Source of the DNA: Marinobacter sp. BW6
Lineage (GTDB): Bacteria > Pseudomonadota > Gammaproteobacteria > Pseudomonadales > Oleiphilaceae
Assembly (NCBI RefSeq): GCF_008107725.1
Contig: NZ_VIRN01000061.1
Location: forward strand, 496,001 to 560,000
Direction: 5' to 3'
DNA length: 64,000 nucleotides
The position numbers were made by a program, and so were the translations under genes. This document shows positions 8,561 to 17,343 of this stretch, in pieces; position 1 is the stretch's first letter, and the number at the start of each line of letters is the position of its first letter. The notes beneath the pieces were generated by a model. It was not told the origin of the DNA. It saw only the letters and a list, made by a program, of their open reading frames with translations, and made no database searches.

Positions 8561-9637
8561 CTACCGGTATTGCCTTGGCACCCGCCCGGTGATGCCGGTC
8601 ATAAGCTCATAGGAGATGGTACCAGCGCACGCGGCCACCTCGTCGACACCCACGGTGCGACCCCACAGTTCAACACTGTCGCCTTCCTTTGCATCCGGTG
8701 CATTGGTCAGGTCAACGGCCAGCATGTCCATGGAAACCCGACCGATGAGCCGGATTCGCTGACCATTGATGGCGGCGGGCGTGTTGGTTCCGGCATGCCG
8801 GGGGTAACCATCACCGTAACCAATCGCCACCATTCCCATCCGGGTGTCGCGGTCGGCAACCCAGCTGGCACCGTAGCCAACCGACTCGCCCGCTGGCACC
8901 ACACGGGTACTGATCAATGGCGCCTCCAGTGACATCACCGGCTCCAGGCCAAGCTCCGGGCCGGTCTTGCCAACCATTGGCGAACCGCCGTACAACATGA
9001 TGCCCGGACGACTCCAGTCAAACATGGGCTGGTCTGGATGAAAATGGGCAGCCGAATTGGCAACGCTCTTCATCAACCCCGGAAACGCAGAGGTCGCTTG
9101 CTCAAACACCGAGGTTTGCTTCGCTGTCATGGCGCTATCGGGATCGTCGGCACAGGCAAAGTGGGTCACAAAGCCCAGCAGCTCTTGATCAGCGTTCATG
9201 GCCTGCAGCCGGCTCATTACCCCAGCCAGCTCGTCCGGATGAAAGCCCAGGCGGTTCATGCCGCTGTTCAGCTTCAGCCAGAACACCGGCGGTGTTTCCA
9301 GGCGCTCCAGCCAGGTCAATTGCTGGAAACTGTGAAAAACCGGTTCAAACCCATGCCCGGCGCACTCGTCGATATCAGCTTCGGCGTGCACACCTTGCAA
9401 CAGGACCACCGGCTGTACGAGCCCTGTTTCCCGAATGGCCCGCGCCTCTTCCAGGCAGGCCACCGCAAACTTTGGCGCCAGGCTGTCCAGAGCTGAGACC
9501 ACCGGCCCGATACCGTGGCCATAGCCATCGGCTTTAACCACGGCCATCACCTGCGCTCCGCCGGCCCGGCTTCGAGCAGTCTGGAAATTCCGCCGAAGGG
9601 CGTCGAGATCAATCCGGGCAACCGTACTGCGGGGCAT
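8561..9637 (-). CDS. alr: Alanine racemase
   Basis: A 358-residue PLP enzyme that interconverts L- and D-alanine for peptidoglycan. The PLP-binding lysine is K35 in VVKADGYGHG and the second catalytic residue is Y255 in SVGYGASW; the substrate-side segment SRPGIMLYG is also present. Length is typical. Its start codon overlaps the dnaB stop by one base (TGATG), indicating translational coupling. Gammaproteobacteria often carry a second, catabolic racemase (dadX), but the position after dnaB fits the biosynthetic alr. Confidence 0.95.
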   Translation of the reverse strand: MPRSTVARIDLDALRRNFQTARSRAGGAQVMAVVKADGYGHGIGPVVSALDSLAPKFAVACLEEARAIRETGLVQPVVLLQGVHAEADIDECAGHGFEPVFHSFQQLTWLERLETPPVFWLKLNSGMNRLGFHPDELAGVMSRLQAMNADQELLGFVTHFACADDPDSAMTAKQTSVFEQATSAFPGLMKSVANSAAHFHPDQPMFDWSRPGIMLYGGSPMVGKTGPELGLEPVMSLEAPLISTRVVPAGESVGYGASWVADRDTRMGMVAIGYGDGYPRHAGTNTPAAINGQRIRLIGRVSMDMLAVDLTNAPDAKEGDSVELWGRTVGVDEVAACAGTISYELMTGITGRVPRQYR

Positions 9638-11043
9638 CAGTACTCCCCGCCATAATCGCTATAGTCGCCGTGAGCCAGATCCTCGAATTTGGTGTACTTG
9701 CCGATAAATGCCAGGCGGATCGTGCCTATAGGACCGTTCCGCTGCTTACCAATAATGATCTCGGCAATGCCTTTGTCCGAGGTATCCTCGTTGTAAACCT
9801 CATCCCGGTACACGAACATGATGACGTCGGCATCCTGCTCGATGGCACCGGATTCACGCAGATCCGAGTTGACCGGGCGCTTGTTGGGCCGCTGCTCAAG
9901 ACTCCGGTTGAGCTGGGACAGAGCCACCACCGGGCAGCTCAGCTCTTTGGCAATACCCTTGAGCGACCGGGAGATTTCCGAGATTTCGGCAGTCCGGCCT
10001 TCGGTGTTCCCGGGCACTCGCATCAACTGCAGGTAGTCGACCATGATCAGGCCAATCTTGCCGTCGTTTTCCCGGGCAATACGCCGGGCTCGGGAACGCA
10101 TTTCGGTGGGGCTCAGGCCGGGTGTATCGTCGATATAAAGAGGCTTGTCCTTGAGCAGACTCACCGCCGAAGTCAGCCGGGGCCAGTCGTCCTCTTCGAG
10201 CTTGCCGCCGCGGACCTTGGTCTGGTCGATGCGCCCGAGGGAAGAGAGCATACGCATGGCGAGGGCATCCGCTGGCATCTCCATACTGAACACCAGAACC
10301 GGCGTGCCGGTGCTGATCAGAGCATTCTCAACAATATTCATGGCGAAGGTCGTCTTACCCATGGAGGGCCGCCCCGCCACAATGATCAGATCCGAGGGCT
10401 GCATGCCCGAGGTCTGCTCGTCCAGATCCTTGAAGCCTGTGGTCAAGCCGGTGGTCTGCTCGCCAGACTCAAACAGTTCCTCAATCCGGCTCAGAGTCTT
10501 GGCCAGAATGGGATTGATTGCCTGCGGGCCGGAACCTTCCTTGACCCGTGCTTCGGCAATCTGGAAGACGCTGCGTTCGGCTTCGTCCAGAATTTCATTG
10601 CTGTTCCGGCCGAGTGGATTAAAAGCCGAATCGGATATCTTGCCGGACACCTCCACCAGCTGTCGAAGAATGGAGCGCTCACGGACAATATCGGCGTAGG
10701 CGCGAATGTTGGCGGCACCGGGAGTTTTCTCGGCCAATTCCGCCAGATAGGACAAACCACCGGCATCTTCAATATCGCCGGCCCGCTCGAGGAATTCCGC
10801 GAGGGTCACCACATCCAGGGGCTCGCTCTCACTGGCCAGGCGTTCTACGGCACCAAAGATCAGGCGGTGGTCCTGCCGATAGAAATCTGCGGCTGAAATA
10901 ACCTCGGAGATTTCGTCAAACCGGCGGTTGTCCAGCATCAGGCCGCCCAGCACCGCCTGCTCGGCTTCCACAGAATGGGGAGGAACCTTGATACGACTGG
11001 TTTCGAGATCGGTACTCGCGGGCTTCAGATTCGGCTTGGCCAT
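9637..11043 (-). CDS. dnaB: Replicative DNA helicase DnaB
   Basis: A 468-residue hexameric helicase that unwinds DNA at the replication fork. The N-terminal helical domain (about 15-130) is joined by a linker to a RecA-like ATPase with Walker A GRPSMGKTTF, Walker B LIMVDYLQLM and the arginine-finger region near KQRNGPIG. A GTG two codons upstream (11049) is an alternative start; I chose ATG because the MAKPN start is simpler, but neither has a strong ribosome site. It precedes alr with a one-base overlap and follows rplI after 233 bases. Confidence 0.95.
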   Translation of the reverse strand: MAKPNLKPASTDLETSRIKVPPHSVEAEQAVLGGLMLDNRRFDEISEVISAADFYRQDHRLIFGAVERLASESEPLDVVTLAEFLERAGDIEDAGGLSYLAELAEKTPGAANIRAYADIVRERSILRQLVEVSGKISDSAFNPLGRNSNEILDEAERSVFQIAEARVKEGSGPQAINPILAKTLSRIEELFESGEQTTGLTTGFKDLDEQTSGMQPSDLIIVAGRPSMGKTTFAMNIVENALISTGTPVLVFSMEMPADALAMRMLSSLGRIDQTKVRGGKLEEDDWPRLTSAVSLLKDKPLYIDDTPGLSPTEMRSRARRIARENDGKIGLIMVDYLQLMRVPGNTEGRTAEISEISRSLKGIAKELSCPVVALSQLNRSLEQRPNKRPVNSDLRESGAIEQDADVIMFVYRDEVYNEDTSDKGIAEIIIGKQRNGPIGTIRLAFIGKYTKFEDLAHGDYSDYGGEY

Positions 11044-11141
11044 GAACACATCTTCAGTTGGACATCATAACCACGACAGTTTAAGCGACCTGCCGCAGCA
11101 ATGGGAGAGGGTTACAAGGACTTAACAGCATACCAGAAAGC

Positions 11142-11180
11142 AACAGGCCCGAAAGCCGCAAGATGCGGTTCGGGCCTGTT
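11142..11180 (-). terminator. Terminator after rplI
   Basis: A perfect 12-bp outer stem (AACAGGCCCGAA at 11142-11153 with TTCGGGCCTGTT at 11169-11180) continues inward to CCGC/GCGG around AAGAT. On the minus strand it is followed by TTGCTTTCTGG, a modest T-rich tail. It separates the ribosomal protein operon from dnaB-alr. Confidence 0.7.
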
Positions 11181-11276
11181 GGGTTGGCCAGAACGCAGCC
11201 TCCGGAGAGGCCACGTCGGCCACCAGCGTATTAGCAGAGCCGGGGAACCCCCGACGCCGTTTTCAAAGAAAACAGC

Positions 11277-11723
11277 TTACTCTGCAACAACCGCCAGCTT
11301 GACCGTTACTTCAACGTCGGAGTGCAGCTGAAGCTCGATCTCGTACTCGCCAGTCACCCGGATCGGGCCTTCCGGCAAACGAACTTCGCTCTTCTCAACT
11401 TCGGTACCACCGGCAGTGATCGCGTCAGCAATGTCGCGCACACCGATAGAGCCGAACAGCTTACCTTCTTCACCAGCCTTGGAGCTGATGGTGAAAGCAG
11501 CACCCTCGAGGGCCTCGGCACGAGCCTGGGCAGCAGCCTGCTTCTCAGCAGCCGCTTTCTCAAGCTCGGCACGACGCTCTTCGAACGCCTTCAGGTTTGC
11601 TTCAGTGGCAGGTACAGCCTTGCCATAAGGAAGCAGGAAATTACGACCGTAACCGGCCTTAACCTTCACCTTGTCACCCAGGGAGCCAAGGTTTGCAACT
11701 TTCTCGAGCAGAATAACTTCCAT
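11277..11723 (-). CDS. rplI: 50S ribosomal protein L9
   Basis: A 148-residue protein, the normal L9 length. The N-terminal domain begins [19 protein letters not shown] with the [13 protein letters not shown] rRNA-binding segment, joined by a long Ala/Glu/Arg-rich helix (about 42-75) to the C-terminal domain. It is the last gene of the rpsF-rpsR-DUF2232-rplI unit and is followed by a strong hairpin. Confidence 0.98.
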   Translation of the reverse strand: MEVILLEKVANLGSLGDKVKVKAGYGRNFLLPYGKAVPATEANLKAFEERRAELEKAAAEKQAAAQARAEALEGAAFTISSKAGEEGKLFGSIGVRDIADAITAGGTEVEKSEVRLPEGPIRVTGEYEIELQLHSDVEVTVKLAVVAE

Positions 11724-11743
11724 CTCGTTAACCTCTTCGTGCT

Positions 11744-12610
11744 TTATTCAGCCGGCCCGGCAGGGCTTATACGCCTCCGGATATCCAGCCAGCTATCCAC
11801 AAAAGCCAGAACCACTAACAGAATCATCAGACTTGGGCCCAAAAGGATCAGCGCGACATAGAACATCGCCAACCAATTCCCACTGAGCTTTTTCAAACCA
11901 ACAACACCGTGCACCAATGCCAGACTGGTCAGGAACAACGGTGTTCCCGCAGCCCAGGCAAGCAACATGGAATTGAGCCCCAGGAACGGGCCAACCACCA
12001 TGGTCACCGCACACAACACCGCAATGGGGGGCGACAGCCGCAGGCTATGGAATTCCTTCCGGAATCCGCCGGGGTTATAAAGCCCCGCCTGCCAGGATCG
12101 CGCCAGCATGGTCATGCCCACACCCGTTGCCAGGTAGGTGCCGGCCATGCTCGCATTCATCGTGTCCCGGATAACCCTATCGAGGTCATCGCCAAGACTC
12201 TGCGCAATTTCGGCATTGTACTGTTGGTAAAAACTCACCCCGGCCTGGACCAGATCCTCCAGCAACCCCGGGTAGACCACAGGCAACATCAGGCCTGTGA
12301 CGATTGCGAGAAAACTTCCCGCAAGCAGAGCTTTTTCCCAGGACAGCGTGGTTCTGATCAGCGACGCCATGAGCATAACCTGGAGCAACACAGCCAGAGC
12401 AGTCGGGTCCTGCCCGAAAATGCTCCAGCCGAGCGCCGGAAGTAATGCCCAGAGCCCGATGTTGAGCCCCTGGCCGATGCCAAGCCTGAGAATAACCAGG
12501 CCGACAACGGCTGCGCCAATCCAGAACAACAAGGGTACTGCAGTCGTGACTGCCGCTACCCCGCCGGCCTGGAAGGGACCGCGCATTACATACTGTGCAA
12601 GTGCACGCAT
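11744..12610 (-). CDS. DUF2232 multi-pass membrane protein
   Basis: A 288-residue integral membrane protein with about eight hydrophobic segments across its length (for example residues 21-45 and 255-275) and a short polar C-terminus. DUF2232/YybS-like proteins occur at exactly this place, between rpsR and rplI, in pseudomonads and relatives, but their function is not established. It is 20 bases from rplI and 26 from rpsR, so it is co-transcribed with ribosomal proteins. The call rests on hydrophobicity pattern and synteny. Confidence 0.85.
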   Translation of the reverse strand: MRALAQYVMRGPFQAGGVAAVTTAVPLLFWIGAAVVGLVILRLGIGQGLNIGLWALLPALGWSIFGQDPTALAVLLQVMLMASLIRTTLSWEKALLAGSFLAIVTGLMLPVVYPGLLEDLVQAGVSFYQQYNAEIAQSLGDDLDRVIRDTMNASMAGTYLATGVGMTMLARSWQAGLYNPGGFRKEFHSLRLSPPIAVLCAVTMVVGPFLGLNSMLLAWAAGTPLFLTSLALVHGVVGLKKLSGNWLAMFYVALILLGPSLMILLVVLAFVDSWLDIRRRISPAGPAE

Positions 12611-12636
12611 GGTCCCAAGTCCTGTGTTTCTGTTAC

Positions 12637-12867
12637 TTAGTTATCGTGGCTGTCCGAGTACGGCAGCAGTGCCAGGTAGCGGGCACGCTTGATAGCGGTA
12701 GCCAGCTGACGCTGATAACGTGCTTTGGTGCCGGTGATGCGGCTGGGCACGATTTTGCCGGTTTCAGTGATGTAGCCTTTCAGGGTGTCCAGATCTTTGT
12801 AATCGATCTCCTTAACACCCTCTGCCGTGAAGCGGCAGAACTTACGACGTCTGAAAAAACGAGCCAT
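12637..12867 (-). CDS. rpsR: 30S ribosomal protein S18
   Basis: A 76-residue basic protein, with the typical RRRKFCRFT start and the segment [35 protein letters not shown] split across its second half. It binds S6 on the 30S platform. It lies 25 bases after rpsF. No priB gene lies between them, unlike in enterobacteria. Confidence 0.98.
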   Translation of the reverse strand: MARFFRRRKFCRFTAEGVKEIDYKDLDTLKGYITETGKIVPSRITGTKARYQRQLATAIKRARYLALLPYSDSHDN

Positions 12868-12892
12868 AACTTAACTCCTCAACTCCGGTTAA

Positions 12893-13309
12893 TTACTCTT
12901 CTTCGTCCTGGGTTTCAGCACGCTGACGTGGCTCGTCAGATTCGGCTGAACGACGCGGGCGATCATCGCCGCCACGACGGTCTTCACGGGACTCGGAAGC
13001 TTTCATCGGGGACAGGTCTGTATCCGCACCATCGCGGCGCAGGATCATGTCGCGGATGATTGCATCGTTGAAACGGAAGTTGTGAGTCAGCTCGTCCATC
13101 GCGGCCTGTGAACATTCAACGTTCATCAGTACGTAGTGAGCCTTGTGAATCTTGTTGATCGGGTATGCCAGGTGACGACGGCCCCAATCTTCCAGGCGAT
13201 GTACCTTGCCGCCATCTTCAGTGATGACGCCGGTATAACGCTCGATCATCGCGGGCACCTGCTCGCTCTGATCCGGATGTACCATAAAAACGATTTCGTA
13301 GTGACGCAT
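12893..13309 (-). CDS. rpsF: 30S ribosomal protein S6
   Basis: A 138-residue protein beginning [19 protein letters not shown], with the [14 protein letters not shown] segment typical of S6. The last 35 residues form a charged, Arg/Glu/Asp-rich tail (ending ETQDEEE), as in E. coli S6, where glutamates are added after translation by RimK. It is the first gene of the ribosomal unit, with AGGGAG just upstream of ATG. Confidence 0.97.
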   Translation of the reverse strand: MRHYEIVFMVHPDQSEQVPAMIERYTGVITEDGGKVHRLEDWGRRHLAYPINKIHKAHYVLMNVECSQAAMDELTHNFRFNDAIIRDMILRRDGADTDLSPMKASESREDRRGGDDRPRRSAESDEPRQRAETQDEEE

Positions 13310-13376
13310 GAGTTCTCCCTACGGTTTAAACAGCTTCCTTTTTACCGGCACGGCTTGTAAATCCGCGACCGACAAA
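13310..13376 (-). promoter_or_regulatory. Possible S6:S18-binding leader upstream of rpsF
   Basis: On the minus strand CGGTAAA can pair with TTTA-ACCG a few bases before the rpsF ribosome site, leaving an A-rich loop and a CCG next to the stem. A leader bound by S6:S18, with an unpaired CCG, is known upstream of rpsF in many bacteria. The match here is weak and read by eye. Confidence 0.25.
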
Positions 13377-13500
13377 CATGAAAGCAAGGAGTTGACAGCA
13401 GCAGCTGCCGGTTTCTTTTTGCTTTATCAATAAGGCTTTACAAGAAAGGCTTGATCAAAAGCTCGGTCTCGGATTGCCTACATTCAGGCAACACAAAACC

Positions 13501-13518
13501 ACCCCTTAAAAAAGGGGT
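13501..13518 (-). terminator. Probable terminator after rlmB
   Basis: ACCCCTT (13501-13507) and AAGGGGT (13512-13518) form a 7-bp stem around four bases. Read on the minus strand it is followed by GGTTTTG. It lies 38 bases after the rlmB stop and upstream of rpsF. Confidence 0.5.
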
Positions 13519-13555
13519 CACATATTCTAGGCGGGGACGGGCCTGTGTGCAAGGG

Positions 13556-14293
13556 TTAACCGAGCCGTTGACGCAGGGCTTCGTATAGGCAAACACCCGT
13601 AGCCACGGACACGTTGAGACTGTCCACATGGCCCAGCATGGGGATATTGATGAGCTGGTCGCAGTGCTCCCGGGTCAGTCGGCGCATACCCTTGCCTTCA
13701 GCCCCCATCACCAGTGCCACCGGCCCCTTGAAATCGGCCTGGTAGAGCGTTGCGTCCGCCTCACCGGCGGTGCCGATCAGCCAGACTCCCTGATCCTGCA
13801 AACTCCGCAGAAAGCGGGCGAGATTGGTGACCCGCACCAAGGGCACCGTTTCCGCAGCACCACAGGCAACCTTGCGCGCAACCGGTGTCAGCGATGCGGA
13901 TTTGTCCTTGGGCACAATGACCGCCTGGACACCCACCGCATCGGCGGTGCGCATGCAGGCGCCAAGATTATGAGGATCGGTGACACCATCCAGCACAAGC
14001 AAAAACGGCGGTTTGTCACTGCCCGCCAACTGAGCAAGCAGATCGTCTTCCGTCCACTCCCGGCTTTCACTGACGGCCGCGACAATACCCTGATGCACTC
14101 CGGACACGCGCTCGTCGAGCTCTTTACGATGCACAACTTTCCAACGCACACCCAGGCTATCCAGGGCATCGGTAATGCTCTTGACCCGCTTATCCTGCCT
14201 GCCGGTCTGAATCCAGACCTGCTGCAAACGTTCAGGCTCGCGCTTGAGGACAGCCTCAACCGCGTGCCAGCCAAACACAAATTCTCCGGACAC
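13556..14293 (-). CDS. rlmB: 23S rRNA (guanosine-2'-O)-methyltransferase RlmB
   Basis: A 245-residue SPOUT (TrmH/SpoU) methyltransferase that makes Gm2251 in 23S rRNA. The N-terminal substrate-binding domain (1-75, starting [14 protein letters not shown]) precedes the knotted domain with motif 1 ([17 protein letters not shown]), motif 2 ([13 protein letters not shown]) and motif 3 ([16 protein letters not shown]). It lies 15 bases downstream of rnr and is probably co-transcribed with it, as in E. coli. Confidence 0.96.
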   Translation of the reverse strand: MSGEFVFGWHAVEAVLKREPERLQQVWIQTGRQDKRVKSITDALDSLGVRWKVVHRKELDERVSGVHQGIVAAVSESREWTEDDLLAQLAGSDKPPFLLVLDGVTDPHNLGACMRTADAVGVQAVIVPKDKSASLTPVARKVACGAAETVPLVRVTNLARFLRSLQDQGVWLIGTAGEADATLYQADFKGPVALVMGAEGKGMRRLTREHCDQLINIPMLGHVDSLNVSVATGVCLYEALRQRLG

Positions 14294-14308
14294 TGATTCT
14301 GCTTCCTG

Positions 14309-16882
14309 TTACTTGCCTGATTTGCGCGGCTTGGCTTTCTTATCGCCTTTGCCAGCGCCACTGCTTTTTTTGCCTTTCTTCAGGGCAAGCTTTGCAGCTC
14401 GGGCTACCAGTTCGTCCCTGGCAGAGGGAGTTTCATCGTCATCAAAGGCCTCGGGGCCCGCCTTTTTCTTCTGCGAAGCCGGGCGCTTCCTAGGGGTCTT
14501 CGGGCCAGACTCGCCAGTTGATGCGCCTTTCTGACCAGGCCTGTTTCTGCCGGGCGGCTTGCCACCTTTGCCAGCGCCGCGCTTGCCCTTTCCTCGCTCG
14601 CCTTTATCTGGAACCTTGAGCGCGTCACGATCTGCCTGTCGATGCACGGGCTCGCTGATCAGCTCCAGGTCGATCTTGCGATCTTCCATTCCAACCCGAA
14701 CGACTTTCACACGGACCTCATCGCCAAGCCGGAAACTCATGGCCGTGCGCTCACCAATGAGGCGATGCTTGGCCGAATCGTGATGGAAGAAGTCACCGCT
14801 GAGCGTCGACACGTGCACCAGCCCCTCTATGTAGACGCCAGAAAGCTCCACAAAGAAACCGAAGGGCACGACTGACGCAATGACGCCGTCGTATTCCTCA
14901 CCGACATGATCACTCAGGTACTCGCACTTCAGCCAGGCCATGACATCCCGGGTGGCATCATCGGCACGCCGTTCTGCCATGGAGGTATGCTCACCCAACT
15001 GCTCCATCCGGGCCATATCGTAGGGGTATTCGGAAAGCTCCGGATCCGCTTTCGGGGGCACGATAACGTCTTTGGACGCCTGCCCTCCGTGGATTACCGA
15101 TTTAATGGCCCGGTGATTGATAAGGTCCGGGTAACGTCGGATCGGCGATGTGAAGTGGGCATAACCCGCATAACCAAGACCAAAATGGCCACCCTCTTCC
15201 GGGCTGTAGACCGCCTGACTGAGTGAGCGCAGCATAACCGTCTGGATCACGTTGGCATCCGAGCGGTCCTTGATACTGTTCAGCAGTTCCTGGTAGTCCG
15301 CAGACGTGGGGTTATCACCGCCACCCAATTGCAGGCCCAGCTCGCCCAGGAACAGCCGGACCGCATTGAGGCGCTCTTCTGAAGGGCCATCATGCACCCG
15401 GTAAAGGGCCGGCAGTTTATGCTTCTTCAGGAATCGCGCTGTTGCTACGTTCGCGCACAGCATGCACTCCTCGATAATCTTGTGGGCGTCGTTCCGCTGC
15501 ACCGGCACGATCTCTTCTATCTTCCGGTCGGCGTCAAACACGATCTTGGTTTCGGTGGTTTCGAAATCAATCGCACCACGCTCGGTACGGGCCTTGCGTA
15601 GCAACTGATAAAGCCCATAGAGATTATGCAGCTGCGGGAGGACATTGGCGTATTGCTCACACAGCTTGTAGCCCTGCTCGGTGTCCGGATGCTCCAGCAT
15701 GGTGCTTACCTTGTTGTAGGTAAGCCGCGCATGACTGAACATGACCGCCTGATAGAAGCTGTAGCTGCTGATGTTACCGGCGGCGCTGATGGTCATATCA
15801 GCCACCATGCAGAGGCGATCCACCCCGGGGTTCAGCGAGCAGAGGCCATTGGACAGTTTTTCCGGCAGCATTGGCACGACGTGATCCGGGAAATAAACCG
15901 AAGTACTGCGGTTTACCGCCTCTTCGTCCAACGGCGTTCCGGGCCGCACATAGTGGGAAACGTCGGCGATCGCGACCAGCAGACGATAACCGCCACGAGG
16001 CCTTGGCTCGCAGTACACGGCATCATCGAAATCACGGGCAGTTTCGTCATCGATGGTGACCAGCCGGAGATTTCGGATATCCTTCCGGTTGGCCTTGTCT
16101 TTTTCGGTGACTTCTTCCGGAATTTGCGCAGTCTGCTCACCGACAGCGGGCGGCCAGCTATGGGGAATATCGTAGGAACGAATGGCAACATCGATCTCCA
16201 TCCCCGGCGCCATGTGCTCCCCGAGAACCTCGACCACCTTACCCAATGGCTGGGTGCGCACGGTGGGCTGACGGACGATATCCACCACAACGTACTGGCC
16301 GTGGCGTGCATTGCCGCAATTCTCCTGGGGAATCAGTACTTCGTGGTTGATCCGCGCATTCTCCGGCACCACGAAGCTGATCCCGCTTTCCTGGAAAAAA
16401 CGTCCCACCGTCTGACTGGTCCGATATTCCAGAACGTCAACGATCACACCTTCGCGCCGGCCGCGATCATCGACACGATCGACCCTCGCAGCCACCCGAT
16501 CGCCATGGAACACCTGGCGCATCTGCCGGGCGGTGAGGAACAGGTCACTGCCTCCGTCGTCAGGGATCAGGAAACCGAAACCATCCTTATGACCAACCAC
16601 CCTGCCGGCGACCAGTTCGGCCTCTTCAATCGGCAGATAGGCCCCACGGCGGTTACAGATCAACTGCCCGTCACGACACATGGCAATAAGACGCCGACGC
16701 AGAGCCTCGATACCCTCCGGGGAATTCTGTCCGAGTTCTTCACAAAGCGTCTCGTGTGTTGCCGGGGCACCACGCTCCTTGAGGTGCTCAAGGATGAACT
16801 CCCTGCTCTGGATCGGATTGTCGTATTTTTCTGCTTCACGACCTGCGTGCGGATCTCTGTCTGTCTTTTTTCTCGAAGCCAT
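14309..16882 (-). CDS. rnr: Ribonuclease R
   Basis: An 857-residue 3'-5' exoribonuclease that degrades structured RNA. In order: N-terminal winged-helix and cold-shock domains (about 20-235), the catalytic RNB domain (about 260-590) with the metal-binding run TIDDETARDFDDAV, an S1 domain (about 645-730) and a long Lys/Gly/Arg-rich tail (about 745-857). The tail is typical of gammaproteobacterial RNase R. It is the first gene of an rnr-rlmB unit and is transcribed away from the tRNA-Leu gene. Confidence 0.96.
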   Translation of the reverse strand: MASRKKTDRDPHAGREAEKYDNPIQSREFILEHLKERGAPATHETLCEELGQNSPEGIEALRRRLIAMCRDGQLICNRRGAYLPIEEAELVAGRVVGHKDGFGFLIPDDGGSDLFLTARQMRQVFHGDRVAARVDRVDDRGRREGVIVDVLEYRTSQTVGRFFQESGISFVVPENARINHEVLIPQENCGNARHGQYVVVDIVRQPTVRTQPLGKVVEVLGEHMAPGMEIDVAIRSYDIPHSWPPAVGEQTAQIPEEVTEKDKANRKDIRNLRLVTIDDETARDFDDAVYCEPRPRGGYRLLVAIADVSHYVRPGTPLDEEAVNRSTSVYFPDHVVPMLPEKLSNGLCSLNPGVDRLCMVADMTISAAGNISSYSFYQAVMFSHARLTYNKVSTMLEHPDTEQGYKLCEQYANVLPQLHNLYGLYQLLRKARTERGAIDFETTETKIVFDADRKIEEIVPVQRNDAHKIIEECMLCANVATARFLKKHKLPALYRVHDGPSEERLNAVRLFLGELGLQLGGGDNPTSADYQELLNSIKDRSDANVIQTVMLRSLSQAVYSPEEGGHFGLGYAGYAHFTSPIRRYPDLINHRAIKSVIHGGQASKDVIVPPKADPELSEYPYDMARMEQLGEHTSMAERRADDATRDVMAWLKCEYLSDHVGEEYDGVIASVVPFGFFVELSGVYIEGLVHVSTLSGDFFHHDSAKHRLIGERTAMSFRLGDEVRVKVVRVGMEDRKIDLELISEPVHRQADRDALKVPDKGERGKGKRGAGKGGKPPGRNRPGQKGASTGESGPKTPRKRPASQKKKAGPEAFDDDETPSARDELVARAAKLALKKGKKSSGAGKGDKKAKPRKSGK

Positions 16883-17021
16883 TCGTGTCCTTGTCCTGGT
16901 ACCGTAATGCGGTGTGTCTTAATTGAATTTGATCCCGAGTATAACGCCGGTGCAAAGGAAGTGCCTAACCACACAAAGAATATAGGCACAAATACCACTC
17001 AAGGTTTTTGATAAAAAACGT

Positions 17022-17050
17022 TTGACACCGTTTTCCGGAATTATTAAAGT
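17022..17050 (+). promoter_or_regulatory. Sigma-70 promoter of tRNA-Leu
   Basis: A perfect -35 (TTGACA, 17022-17027) is separated by 17 bases from a -10-like TAAAGT (17045-17050), followed by a GC-rich ACGCGCC discriminator typical of stringently controlled stable-RNA promoters. The predicted transcript has a leader of about 80 bases before the tRNA. Confidence 0.75.
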
Positions 17051-17136
17051 ACGCGCCATCGGTTGAGGGGCAATACCTCAGCTGCGGCAGAACTGCTAAG
17101 TTTTCAACGAACTAAAAGCAGAACTGCAAATCACCT

Positions 17137-17223
17137 GCCGAGGTGGTGAAATTGGTAGACACGCTAGCTTCAGGTGCTAGTGGGGGCAACCCCGTGGAGG
17201 TTCAAGTCCTCTCCTCGGCACCA
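17137..17223 (+). tRNA. tRNA-Leu (CAG)
   Basis: The acceptor stem GCCGAGG/CCTCGGC is perfect, with discriminator A and encoded CCA at 17221-17223. The anticodon loop is TTCAGGT with anticodon CAG at 17171-17173, reading CUG. A long variable arm (GTGGGGGCAACCCCGT region) and the TTCAAGT T-loop fit a class II leucine tRNA of 87 bases. Confidence 0.97.
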
Positions 17224-17343
17224 CTTTCTTCCTCAGGAAGTGGTCAGACAGCCAACCGGCCAGATCTCGATTTTCTCTGAATAACGCTCAATTCGTTCTA
17301 CTTCTTTGCTGTCAGACAGCAACAGAAATAGACTTGCCTCCGG

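Noticed and set aside
17222-17250. Hairpin right after tRNA-Leu (CCACTT/AAGTGG)
   Set aside because: Stem has bulges and no T-run follows; could be processing-related, not enough to call.
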